Assembly: GCF_021398735.1 (NCBI RefSeq)
Contig: NZ_CP090349.1
Location: forward strand, 626,501 to 690,500
Direction of reading: 5' to 3'
From: Methylobacterium oryzae
GTDB taxonomy: Bacteria; Pseudomonadota; Alphaproteobacteria; Rhizobiales; Beijerinckiaceae
DNA length: 64,000 nucleotides
Shown here: positions 1 through 10,256 of the stretch, piece by piece
Numbering within the stretch: the first letter of the stretch is position 1
Layout of the letters: every line of letters starts with the position of its first letter
Translations under genes and position numbers: made by a program
Notes under the pieces: model-generated
Told to the model about the DNA's origin: nothing
The model's database searches: none
What the model saw: the letters and a program-made list of their open reading frames with translations, nothing else

Positions 1-246
1 CCCGGGACGGCGCGCCGGGAACGCTCTCCCCGTCCGGCACCCGCATCCCGAGGTGACGCGGCCCGGCCCGCCGTGCCGGGTCTTCGCGGACGCCGGCACG
101 GGCGCGAGGCCGCCGCCATCCCGAACCTGCGGCGACGCGGCCCGTCCCTTGCCTGACCGGACGTGATAGCGAAACAGTCCGGGTTTAGCCGGTGAGCCGG
201 TATACAACGCGGAGTTGCCGGCCCGGGGCCGGACGGCGGAGACCGC

Positions 247-3200
247 ATGGGCCTCGTCCTCTACGCGCTCAAGTTCCGGATCACGACCTACGTGCTCGCG
301 GTCCTGATGATGCTCGGCGGCGTCGGGGCGATCGTCGTCGCGCCGAAGGACGTGCTGCCGGTCGTCGACATCCCGGTCGTCGTGGTGGTCTGGACCTATA
401 CCGGCCTCTCGGCGCCGGAGATGGAACAGCGCATCACGACCTACGCCGAGTACGGCATCTCCAACAACGTCAACAACATCCGCCGCATGGAGTCGACGAC
501 GCTCCAGGGCACGGCGGTGCAGCGGATCTACTTCGAACCCACCGTCAGCCTCAATCTCGCCATCGCCCAGGTGGTGTCCTCGACCAACTCGATCCGTGCC
601 GTGATGCCCCCCGGCACGCAGCCGCCGGTGATCGTGCGCTACTCCGCCTCCTCGGTGCCGGTGATCCAGCTCGCCCTGACCTCGGCCAAGGAGAGCCTCA
701 ATCAGGTCTACGACTACGCCCAGTACCGGATCCGCCAGACCCTGGCGCAGGTCCCGGGCTCGACCCTGCCGTCACCCTTCGGCGGCGCGCCCCGGCAGAT
801 CATGGTCGACCTCGACCTCAACGCCCTCCAGGCGCTCGGCCTGACGCCGCTCGACGTCACCAACGCCATGACGGCCCAGAACCTGACCGTGCCGTCCGGC
901 CTCGCCAAGATCGGCGAGCAGCAGTACCCCGTCCAGCTCAACGGCACCCCGCCGTCGATCGAGACCCTGAACCTCGCGCCGATCAAGGTGGTGGCCGGCC
1001 AGCCCGTGCTGGTGCGCGACGTCGCCTACGTCCGCGACGGCGGCCCGCCGCAGGTCAACGTGGTCAGTTCCGACGGCCAGCAGGCCGTGCTGATGCAGAT
1101 CATCAAGAACGGCAACGCCTCGACCCTGAGCGTGGTCAACAACGTCAAGGCGGCGATGCCGACGATCCGCGCCGCCGCGCCCGAGGGGCTGGCGATCAAG
1201 CCGCTCTTCGACCAGTCGGTCTACGTCTCGAACGCCATCGAGGGGGTGCTCCACGAGGCGCTGACCGCGGCGGCCCTGACCGGCCTCGCCATCCTGCTGT
1301 TCCTCGGCTCCTGGCGCTCGACGATCATCGTGCTGATCTCGATCCCGCTCTGCGTCATGACCTCGCTCGCCGTGCTGGCGGCGCTCGGCGAGACCATCAA
1401 CGTGATGACGCTGGGCGGCCTGGCGCTCGCGGTCGGCATCCTGGTGGACGACGCCACGGTGGCGATCGAGAACACCTACCGGCTGTTCGAGGAGGGCGAG
1501 GAGTTCCGCGAGAGCGTGGTCCACGGCGCCGCCGGCATCGCCAAGCCGGCGCTGATCTCGACGCTCGCGATCTGCGCGGCCTTCACGGCCGTGTTCGCGC
1601 TCACCGACACGCCGAAATACCTGTTCACCCCGCAGGCGCTCGCGGTCGTGTTCGCGATGCTGACCTCCTACCTGCTGTCGCGGACCCTGGTGCCCCTCCT
1701 GATCGACGTGATCGTGGCGCCGGAATACCGCCGGAAGCACGCCAAGGACCGGGACGCGCACCATGACGCGCACCCGGCGCAGCTCGCGGCGCCCCGGCGG
1801 GGCCGGATCGCCCGGGCCGTCGGCCTCGTGGGCGCCCCCGCGCTGCGGCTCGCCGGCCGGATCCACGGCGCGTTCGAGCGCGGCTTCGCGCGGTTCCACC
1901 GGGGCTATGTCGGGCTGCTCCACGCGGTGCTGCGCCACCGCGTCGTCACCGTGGGCGCCGTCGGCGGCGTGCTCGGCATGACCGGCGTGCTGTTCGTCTT
2001 CGTCGGCCAGGACTACTTCCCGCAGATCGAGGCGAGCCAGATGACCATGCATCTGCGCACCCGCGTCGGCATGCGCATCGAGACCGCCCGGCAGGTCTTC
2101 GCCGAGGTCGAGGACACCGTCCGCGAGGTGATCCCGGCGGGTGAGGTCGACCAGATCCTCCAGAACATCGGCCTGCCGTCGAACAACTACAACTTCGCGT
2201 TCTCGGACGGCTCGTTCGTCTCCTACAATGACGGGCAGATGCTGATCAGCCTGAAGGAGGGGCACGGCCCGGTGGCGGGCTACATGAAGCGCCTGCGCGA
2301 GGTGCTCATGAAGCGCTTCCCCGACGTGGTCGTCTACTTCCAGCCCGCCGACATGATCACCCAGATCCTGAACTTCGGCGTCCTCACGCCGATCGACGTG
2401 CAGGTCTCCGGTCGGCACAAGGAGAAGGACCTGGAGGTCGCCCAGCGCATCGTGCAGCGGCTGAAGCACACGAAGGGCCTCGTCGACGTCCACCTGCAGC
2501 AGATCGTCAACGAGCCGCAATTCTACGTCGACGTCGATCGGCGCCTCGCCTCCGAACTCGGCCTGACCGAGCAGCAGGTGGCGCAGAACATGAACATCTC
2601 GCTGTCCGGCAGCTACCAGGTCACGCCGAACTTCTGGCCGGACCCGAAGACCGGCATCCCCTACCAGCTCTGGGTGCAGACGCCCGAGTACCGCAACAGC
2701 TCGCTCACCGACCTGCGCAACACGCCGATGTTCGTGCGCGCCGCCGCGACCTCCGGCTCCGGCCCCGGGGTGCTGACCCTGCTGTCGAGCCTCGCGGACA
2801 TCCGCCGGACGCCGACGCAGACCATGATCAGCCACGTCAACATCCAGCCGACCTTCGACATCTTCGCCTCGGTGCAGGACCGGGACCTCGGCTCGGTCGC
2901 CCGCGAGATCGACGCGATCGTCGAGGACGAGCAGAAGAACCTCGAGGCGCCGGACAAGATCGTCGTCCGCGGCCAGATCGAGAACATGCGCTCGGCCTTC
3001 CTCCGCCTGGAGATCGGCCTCGGCATCGCGCTGATCGCCGTCTACCTGCTGATGGCGGTGAACTACCAGAGCTGGGGTGACCCGTTCGTGGTGATCGCCG
3101 CCCTGCCGATGGCGTTCTGCGGCATCACCTTCGCGCTGTTCGTGACCGGGACGCCGTTCTCGATCCCGTCGATCTTCGGGGCGATCATGTCGGTGGGCAT

Positions 3201-3543
3201 CGCCTCGGCGAACTCGATCCTGCTCGTGACCTTCGCCAAGGAGCACCGGGAGGCGACGGGCTGCGGCGCCCTGGAGGCGGCGATCACCGCGGGCGAGACC
3301 CGGCTGCGGCCGGTGCTGATGACCGCCTCGGCGATGTTTCTGGGCCTCATCCCGATGGCCTTGGGCACCGGCGAGGGCGGCGAGCAGAACGCCGCGCTCG
3401 CCCGCGCGGTCATGGGCGGCATCGCCTTCGCGACGCCCGCGACGTTGCTGCTGGTGCCGTTCCTCTACGTGCTGATGCGCGGCGGCCCGGCGCAGCCGGT
3501 GCAGGATTACCTGGAGCCGGAGGGGCGGCCGGCGACCGCATAG
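247..3543 (+). CDS. RND (HAE1/AcrB-type) efflux permease
   Basis: Inner-membrane proton-driven RND pump of 1098 residues, slightly longer than the usual 1020-1050. The N-terminal membrane segment, two large periplasmic loops and a second set of membrane helices are all visible. The paired aspartates of the proton relay occur in the motif VGILVDDATVAIEN (about residues 398-411), as in AcrB TM4. The start ATG follows GGAGA at a good distance. No membrane-fusion protein or outer-membrane factor follows, because the next gene is convergent. A fusion partner may lie before the window. The substrate cannot be read from the sequence. Family call is firm; no gene name is justified. Confidence 0.93.
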   Translation: MGLVLYALKFRITTYVLAVLMMLGGVGAIVVAPKDVLPVVDIPVVVVVWTYTGLSAPEMEQRITTYAEYGISNNVNNIRRMESTTLQGTAVQRIYFEPTVSLNLAIAQVVSSTNSIRAVMPPGTQPPVIVRYSASSVPVIQLALTSAKESLNQVYDYAQYRIRQTLAQVPGSTLPSPFGGAPRQIMVDLDLNALQALGLTPLDVTNAMTAQNLTVPSGLAKIGEQQYPVQLNGTPPSIETLNLAPIKVVAGQPVLVRDVAYVRDGGPPQVNVVSSDGQQAVLMQIIKNGNASTLSVVNNVKAAMPTIRAAAPEGLAIKPLFDQSVYVSNAIEGVLHEALTAAALTGLAILLFLGSWRSTIIVLISIPLCVMTSLAVLAALGETINVMTLGGLALAVGILVDDATVAIENTYRLFEEGEEFRESVVHGAAGIAKPALISTLAICAAFTAVFALTDTPKYLFTPQALAVVFAMLTSYLLSRTLVPLLIDVIVAPEYRRKHAKDRDAHHDAHPAQLAAPRRGRIARAVGLVGAPALRLAGRIHGAFERGFARFHRGYVGLLHAVLRHRVVTVGAVGGVLGMTGVLFVFVGQDYFPQIEASQMTMHLRTRVGMRIETARQVFAEVEDTVREVIPAGEVDQILQNIGLPSNNYNFAFSDGSFVSYNDGQMLISLKEGHGPVAGYMKRLREVLMKRFPDVVVYFQPADMITQILNFGVLTPIDVQVSGRHKEKDLEVAQRIVQRLKHTKGLVDVHLQQIVNEPQFYVDVDRRLASELGLTEQQVAQNMNISLSGSYQVTPNFWPDPKTGIPYQLWVQTPEYRNSSLTDLRNTPMFVRAAATSGSGPGVLTLLSSLADIRRTPTQTMISHVNIQPTFDIFASVQDRDLGSVAREIDAIVEDEQKNLEAPDKIVVRGQIENMRSAFLRLEIGLGIALIAVYLLMAVNYQSWGDPFVVIAALPMAFCGITFALFVTGTPFSIPSIFGAIMSVGIASANSILLVTFAKEHREATGCGALEAAITAGETRLRPVLMTASAMFLGLIPMALGTGEGGEQNAALARAVMGGIAFATPATLLLVPFLYVLMRGGPAQPVQDYLEPEGRPATA

Positions 3544-3566
3544 GGGACCGCGGCGTCCGCTGCGGC

Positions 3567-3586
3567 TCCCTCCCCGGGGGGAGGGG
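3567..3586. terminator. GC-rich hairpin between convergent genes
   Basis: CCCTCCCC at 3568-3575 is followed after two bases by GGGGAGGG. It lies in the 57-bp gap between the stop codons of the convergent RND permease and cyanase genes. There is no U-tract, so this is a plausible bidirectional terminator but not a certain one. Confidence 0.35.
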
Positions 3587-3600
3587 CGCACTCCGGATCC

Positions 3601-4089
3601 CTACCCCTCCTTGAACCCGTATTCCGGGGTGTCGTCGTCGTTGCCGTAGTACTTGTACGGCAGGAACTTGCCCGACATGGTGAGCTTCACGCGGTCGCCC
3701 TTGTTGTTGGCCTCGCGGGCCATGTCCATGTTGAAGTCGATCGCCGACATGATGCCGTCGCCGAACTCCTCCTGGATCAGCTCCTTGAAGGTCGTGCCGT
3801 ACACCATCACCAGTTCGTAGAACCGGTAGATCAGCGGGTCGGTGGGCGGCATGGACGGGATCGAGCCGCGATAGGGCGGCTCGTTCAGCATCCGCTCCTC
3901 CGCGGCGGTGAGGCCGAAGAGCTCGGCCGCCCGCTTGGCCTGGGCCTTCGGCAGCTTCATCTGGCCCATGCAGGCCGCGGTGATCAGGAACGGCGACAGG
4001 CCGCCGATCTCCTCGTGGATGTGCTTCCAGCTCCACCCCTTCTCGCGCTTGATGTCGAGAAGCTTCTCGGTGAGGTCTTCGCGCTTCAT
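3601..4089 (-). CDS. cynS: Cyanate hydratase (cyanase)
   Basis: Cytoplasmic decameric enzyme that converts cyanate plus bicarbonate to ammonia and two CO2. The protein is 162 residues (E. coli CynS is 156). It carries the N-terminal helical dimer domain and the C-terminal catalytic domain with Arg and Glu in YRFYE (R89, E92) and Ser in GIMSAIDF (S115), matching E. coli R96/E99/S122. The start is set by the conserved N-terminus MKREDLTEKL; upstream in-frame sequence is low-complexity. It is transcribed alone and divergently from a sigma-54 activator gene. A -24/-12 element lies about 200 bp upstream. No cynT carbonic anhydrase or cynABD transporter is adjacent, so cyanate may arise internally or enter by another route. 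Confidence 0.96.
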   Translation of the reverse strand: MKREDLTEKLLDIKREKGWSWKHIHEEIGGLSPFLITAACMGQMKLPKAQAKRAAELFGLTAAEERMLNEPPYRGSIPSMPPTDPLIYRFYELVMVYGTTFKELIQEEFGDGIMSAIDFNMDMAREANNKGDRVKLTMSGKFLPYKYYGNDDDTPEYGFKEG

Positions 4090-4285
4090 CGTCGGCTCCC
4101 GGAGTTCGATCTGCGATGGGTCCGGTGAGGCCGCGCGCTCCGCGGCCCCACCCACCCGATGCGGGTGCACGTCCGGATCGCGACCGGTGAGGGGGAACGG
4201 TCGCGTCCGGACGCGGACATCCGCCGGGCATCGTCGCGGCGTGGCTTCGGGAGCGGCGCCGGCCGACGGGCGGACAGGCTCTCTC

Positions 4286-4301
4286 GGCAAACGGTATGCC
4301 A
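4286..4301 (-). promoter_or_regulatory. Sigma-54 (-24/-12) promoter for cynS
   Basis: On the minus strand this reads TGGCATACCGTTTGCC. The GG and GC dinucleotides have exactly the spacing of the TGGCAC-N5-TTGC consensus, with one mismatch in the -24 box. It points at cynS, giving a predicted start near 4275 and a leader of about 185 nt. The adjacent divergent gene encodes a sigma-54 activator, which strengthens the call. This is a pattern match without experimental support. Confidence 0.7.
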
Positions 4302-4357
4302 GTCTGTTTCCCGGGGAAATCGCGCGAGATGACAACGCGTTGGCGCGGCAGACGTCG

Positions 4358-4395
4358 CTCACGACATCTCGTCGAAAACGAGATATCGTGAGCGG

Positions 4396-4413
<18 letters not shown>
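4358..4413. promoter_or_regulatory. Three-dyad enhancer cluster for the sigma-54 activator
   Basis: Three 12-bp dyads of form ACGA-N4-TCGT occur at 4361-4372, 4378-4389 and 4399-4410. The first two also form a larger inverted repeat, CTC...GAG, over 4358-4392 with 14 of 15 arm bases matching around a 5-nt loop. The second and third are direct repeats 21 bp apart, two helical turns. The third overlaps the activator's own ATG at 4396. The cluster sits about 60-110 bp upstream of the predicted -24 box for cynS, a normal enhancer distance. Inference: binding sites of the Fis-type HTH of the neighbouring regulator, with probable autoregulation. Confidence 0.7.
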
Positions 4414-6288
<1,875 letters not shown>

Positions 6289-6374
6289 TCCGGCCACCCC
6301 TTGATCCGATCTTAAGGTCGCTGTGCCAACGATCGCGCCGGGCCTTCCCCGCGGAGGCGCAGCGTCTCCGACCG

Positions 6375-7655
6375 ATGCAGGACCTCTCCGATCCCGTCAC
6401 CCTCTCGGCCGGCGCCGTCCTGTTCGACGAGGGGTCGATCGGGCACTGCGCCTACCTGATCCTGAGCGGCCGCATCGCGATCTTCCGGCGGCGCGACGGC
6501 GGAGAGGCCGTGCTCGCCCGGCGCGGGGCCGGCGAGATCTTCGGCGAGATGGCGATCCTCGACGCCCTCCCGCGCTCCGCGGGCGCGCGTGCCGAGGCGG
6601 ATTGCGTGCTCGTCCCCGTGAGCGCGGCGCAGATCCAACAGCGGCTCGCCGGCGCCGACCCGATCCTGCGCCTCTGCCTCGAGGGGCTCATCGCCCGGTT
6701 CCGCGAGACCCTGCCGCGCCTCGGGCCGGCCGTGGCGGAGGGGCCTCCGGCGCCGCTGTCGCCCTCCGCCCGCGCCGATTTCGACGCGACGGTCGCGTCC
6801 CTCGCGCAGGAGCGCGCCCTGCGGCGGGCCCTGGCCCGGGACGAGTTCGCGCTGTTCCTGCAGCCGATCGTGCGGCTCGCCACCGGGCGGCTCGCCGGCT
6901 TCGAGGCCCTGATCCGCTGGCACGATCCCGAGCGCGGGCTCGTGGCGCCCGCGTCCTTCATCCCGGCCGCCGAGGCGAACGGCCTGATCCTCGCGATCAC
7001 CGCCTGGGTGATCGACGCGATCGGCCGGATCGTGCCCCGGATCCTGCAGGCCGGCCTCCAAGCCCCCGCCGCCGTCGAGCCGTCCCTGTTCGTGAGCTTC
7101 AACGTCACGGCCCAGGACCTCGCCCGGTCGGACATCCCCACCCTGATCGACGCGATGCTGCGCCGGACCGGCATCGCGCCCGACGCCCTCAAGCTCGAGA
7201 TCACCGAGAGCGCGCTGATGCAGGATCCGGCCGGGGCAGCGGCCGCCCTCGCGCGCTGCCGCGCCGCCGGCCTCGGCATCGCGGTGGACGATTTCGGCAC
7301 CGGCTACTCCTCGCTCAGCCATCTCAGCACCCTGCCGATCACCACGCTGAAGGTGGACCGGGCCTTCGTCCGGGCGATGCTGGCGGAGCCGCGCGATCGC
7401 CGGATCGTCCAGACCATCCTGCGGCTCGCCGAGGAGATCGGCGTGGTGGCGGTCGCGGAGGGCATCGAGGGCCGCGCCGAGGCGGAGGCCCTCGCCGCCC
7501 TGGGCTGCGACCTGGGCCAGGGCTACCATTTCGGCCGCCCGATGCCGGAGGCCGACGCCCTCGCGGCGGCGGCGGCCTGGAACGCCGAGGCGTGGCGCGT
7601 CGGGCTGCCCCGAGGGACCGGCCAGGGCCGGCCGAGGGTCCGCGCCCAGGGCTGA
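6375..7655 (+). CDS. cNMP-binding domain / EAL phosphodiesterase fusion
   Basis: 426-residue protein with an N-terminal cyclic-nucleotide-binding (CRP-like) fold at about 1-125, including FGEMAIL and PRSAGARAEA, and a C-terminal EAL domain at about 150-405. EAL catalytic positions look intact: FEALIRW, FNVTA, ITESAL, DDFGTGYSS, KVDRAF, AEGIEG and the terminal QGYHFGRPM. It should therefore hydrolyse cyclic-di-GMP to pGpG in the cytoplasm, possibly gated by cAMP or cGMP. No GGDEF domain is present. The start ATG at 6375 begins the cNMP domain; in-frame sequence upstream is out-of-frame translation of the preceding gene. It lies 86 bp after the activator gene and may be read with it. Confidence 0.88.
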   Translation: MQDLSDPVTLSAGAVLFDEGSIGHCAYLILSGRIAIFRRRDGGEAVLARRGAGEIFGEMAILDALPRSAGARAEADCVLVPVSAAQIQQRLAGADPILRLCLEGLIARFRETLPRLGPAVAEGPPAPLSPSARADFDATVASLAQERALRRALARDEFALFLQPIVRLATGRLAGFEALIRWHDPERGLVAPASFIPAAEANGLILAITAWVIDAIGRIVPRILQAGLQAPAAVEPSLFVSFNVTAQDLARSDIPTLIDAMLRRTGIAPDALKLEITESALMQDPAGAAAALARCRAAGLGIAVDDFGTGYSSLSHLSTLPITTLKVDRAFVRAMLAEPRDRRIVQTILRLAEEIGVVAVAEGIEGRAEAEALAALGCDLGQGYHFGRPMPEADALAAAAAWNAEAWRVGLPRGTGQGRPRVRAQG

Positions 7656-7833
7656 GGGATTTGGGGGGCCCGGCGCGGTCTTTCGCCGTCTCCGCGAGCG
7701 TGCTTTCGATGCACCGGGCGGGCGGGAAGCGCGCGGTTCCGGGCGGAAACGCTTGCATCCGGTGCGTGTTTTCGGACCATGCGTCTTCGGGTCTCGGAGG
7801 CGGGCTTTGGGCGGAGACGAGCGGGACGGGCAG

Positions 7834-9396
7834 ATGACCGAAGAGGCGGCGGGGGCATCCGCGCGGCCGGCGCCCTGGGAATTCGTGCTGCCGGAGGAGA
7901 CGGCCACCGAGGATCTCGGCCTGTTTCTCTCCGAGTTCCTGATGCCCGGGGACGTGGTGGCTTTGTCCGGAGGGCTGGGCGGCGGCAAGACCACGCTCGC
8001 CCGCGCCATCATCCGCGAGCTCGCCGGCGACGCGCGCCTGGAGGTGCCGAGCCCGACCTTCACGCTGATCCAGCCCTACGCGGCCCGCGACGGCCGGCCG
8101 ATCGTCCACGCCGACCTGTACCGGCTGCGCGATCCCGACGAGCTGGTGGAACTCGGCTTCGACGAGATGGCCGAGGGCGCGATCACCCTGGTCGAGTGGC
8201 CCGACCGGATGCCGCCCCGCGACGGCCCGGTCCTGACCGTGGACCTGTCCCTGCGGGCGGAGTTCGGCCCCGAGGCGCGTCTCGCCCGGATCGACGGCGC
8301 CGGCGGCATGCGCGCCCGCCTCGACCGGGCCCGCGCGGTGCGCCGCCTCCTCGACCGCAGCGGCTGGGACATCGCCGAGCGGACCCTGATGCAGGGGGAC
8401 GCCTCCTCTCGCGCTTACGAGCGCCTGACCAAGCCCGACGGCACCAGCGCCGTGCTGATGATCGCGCCGCCGCGGCCCGACGGGCCGCCGGTGCGGGACG
8501 GCAAGCCCTACAGCGCGATCGTGCACCTCGCCGAGAGCGTCCACGCCTTCGTGGCCCTCGACCGGGGCCTGCGGGCGCTCGGCTTCTCGGCCCCGAAGAT
8601 CTACGGCGAGGACCTGACCGAGGGCCTGCTGATCCTGGAGGATCTCGGCAGCGAGCCGGTGGTCGAGGGGGGCGCTCCGCGGCCCGAGCGCTACGCCGAG
8701 GCCGTGCGCGTGCTGGCCAAGCTCCACGCCAACCCGCTTCCCCCGGTCCTGCCCGTGGCCGAGGGGACCGAGCACAGGCTGCCGCCCTACGACATGGAGG
8801 CGCTGCTGTTCGAGGCGGAGCTGATGCCCGAATGGTACGTCCCGGCGATCCGGAACGTCAGCCTGTCGGCGGAGGCGCGGGCGGCCTTCGTCGACCTGTG
8901 GCGGGCGGCGCTCCAGGGCGCGATCCCGGACCGGCCGACCTGGACCCTGCGCGACTACCATTCCCCGAACCTGATCTGGCTGCCCGAGCGCGACGGTCTG
9001 GAGCGGGTCGGGCTGATCGACTTCCAGGACGCCGTCATGGGCCACCCGGCCTACGACGTCGCCTCGCTGCTGCAGGATGCCCGGGTCGATTCCAGCGCGG
9101 AGTTCGAGCTGCGGCTCCTCGGCCTCTATGCCCGCGAGCGCCGCGGCCGGGACCCGACCTTCGACGTCGGCGCCTTCGCCACCGCCTACGCGCTGCTGGC
9201 GGCCCAGCGGGCCACCAAGATCCTCGGCATCTTCGCGCGCCTCGACCGGCGCGACGGCAAGCCCGGCTACCTCGCCCACCTGCCGCGGATCGAGGGCTAC
9301 CTCGCCCGCAACCTCGCCCATCCGGCGCTCGCCGGTCTGCGGGCCTGGCACGCGGACCATCTGCCGGGCCTCGTCGCCCCGGCGCCCGACCCCTGA
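7834..9396 (+). CDS. tsaE-amgK: TsaE - N-acetylmuramate/GlcNAc kinase (AmgK) fusion
   Basis: Bifunctional 520-residue protein. Residues about 1-150 are TsaE, the ATPase partner in tRNA t6A37 synthesis, with Walker A GGLGGGKTT (about 46-54) and the SPTFTLI and HADLYRL motifs. Residues about 165-510 are an APH-like sugar kinase matching AmgK, with catalytic loop DYHSPN and metal-binding IDFQDA. AmgK phosphorylates the anomeric position of MurNAc or GlcNAc recycled from peptidoglycan. The murU uridylyltransferase gene follows 19 bp downstream and completes the bypass to UDP-MurNAc, which also bypasses fosfomycin-sensitive MurA. Fusions of this kind are known in Hyphomicrobiales. Start ATG at 7834 gives a clean TsaE N-terminus. 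Confidence 0.92.
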   Translation: MTEEAAGASARPAPWEFVLPEETATEDLGLFLSEFLMPGDVVALSGGLGGGKTTLARAIIRELAGDARLEVPSPTFTLIQPYAARDGRPIVHADLYRLRDPDELVELGFDEMAEGAITLVEWPDRMPPRDGPVLTVDLSLRAEFGPEARLARIDGAGGMRARLDRARAVRRLLDRSGWDIAERTLMQGDASSRAYERLTKPDGTSAVLMIAPPRPDGPPVRDGKPYSAIVHLAESVHAFVALDRGLRALGFSAPKIYGEDLTEGLLILEDLGSEPVVEGGAPRPERYAEAVRVLAKLHANPLPPVLPVAEGTEHRLPPYDMEALLFEAELMPEWYVPAIRNVSLSAEARAAFVDLWRAALQGAIPDRPTWTLRDYHSPNLIWLPERDGLERVGLIDFQDAVMGHPAYDVASLLQDARVDSSAEFELRLLGLYARERRGRDPTFDVGAFATAYALLAAQRATKILGIFARLDRRDGKPGYLAHLPRIEGYLARNLAHPALAGLRAWHADHLPGLVAPAPDP

Positions 9397-9415
9397 CCAC
9401 CGGATTCCCGACCGC

Positions 9416-10168
9416 ATGAGCGATCCCAGCCCCGCCGTCAGCCGCGCCTTCGTCCTGGCCGCGGGCCTGGGCAAGCGCATGCGGCCGGTGACCGCCACCG
9501 TGCCGAAACCCCTGGTGGAGGTGTCCGGCAAGGCCCTGCTCGACCACGCCCTCGACCGGGTCGCCGAGGCCGGGATCGGGAGCGCAATCGTCAACGTCCA
9601 CTACCTCGCCGACCTGATCGAGGGGCACCTCGCGCGCCGGGCCGAGGGGGCGGCCCCGGGACCGGCCACGACCGTCTCCGACGAGCGCGCGGCGCTGCTG
9701 GAGACGGGCGGCGGCATCCGCAAGGCGCTGCCGCTCCTGGGCGACGCGCCGTTCGTGGTGCTGAACTCGGATTCGTTCTGGCTCGAGGGGCCGGCCTCCA
9801 ACCTGCGCCGGCTGATCGAGACCTGGGACGGGGACCGCATGGACGGCCTGCTGCTGGTGGCGCCGACCGCCACCAGCCTCGGCTACGAGGGCGCCGGGGA
9901 TTTCGTGATGGATCCGGACGGCCGCCTGGAGCGCCGCGGCGAGCGCGCGGTGGCGCCGTTCATCTACGCGGGGGTGGCGATCCTCACGCCGGGCCTCTTC
10001 GCCGACACGCCGGAGGGGGCGTTCTCGCTCAACCTGCTGTTCGACCGGGCGATCGCGGCGGGGCGGCTGTTCGGGATGCGGCTCGACGGCCAGTGGCTGC
10101 ATGTCGGCACGCCGGAGGCGATCCGGGCCGCGGAGGAGCGCGTCCGCGCGAGCGCCCGGGCCCCGTAG
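9416..10168 (+). CDS. murU: N-acetylmuramate-1-phosphate uridylyltransferase
   Basis: 250-residue nucleotidyltransferase with the signature LAAGLGKRMRPVTATVPKPL near the N-terminus, typical of the GlmU/RfbA sugar-nucleotide pyrophosphorylase fold. There is no left-handed beta-helix acetyltransferase domain, which fits MurU rather than GlmU. It is placed 19 bp after tsaE-amgK in the same direction, the standard arrangement for the MurNAc recycling bypass: AmgK makes MurNAc-1-phosphate and MurU makes UDP-MurNAc. The specific name rests on context. By sequence alone it could be another NDP-sugar synthase. Confidence 0.87.
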   Translation: MSDPSPAVSRAFVLAAGLGKRMRPVTATVPKPLVEVSGKALLDHALDRVAEAGIGSAIVNVHYLADLIEGHLARRAEGAAPGPATTVSDERAALLETGGGIRKALPLLGDAPFVVLNSDSFWLEGPASNLRRLIETWDGDRMDGLLLVAPTATSLGYEGAGDFVMDPDGRLERRGERAVAPFIYAGVAILTPGLFADTPEGAFSLNLLFDRAIAAGRLFGMRLDGQWLHVGTPEAIRAAEERVRASARAP

Positions 10169-10256
10169 AGAGCCGGATCCGGGGCACGACGCGCGGAGCG
10201 CGAAGTCCTTGTCCGAAGTGTCTTGCCAAGCCGGATCTGAGCCTCTAGAAGCCCCT

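Noticed and set aside
772..3591. Long antisense frame under the RND gene
   Set aside because: Asp/Arg/Gly/His-rich composition typical of antisense translation in high-GC DNA; no motifs.
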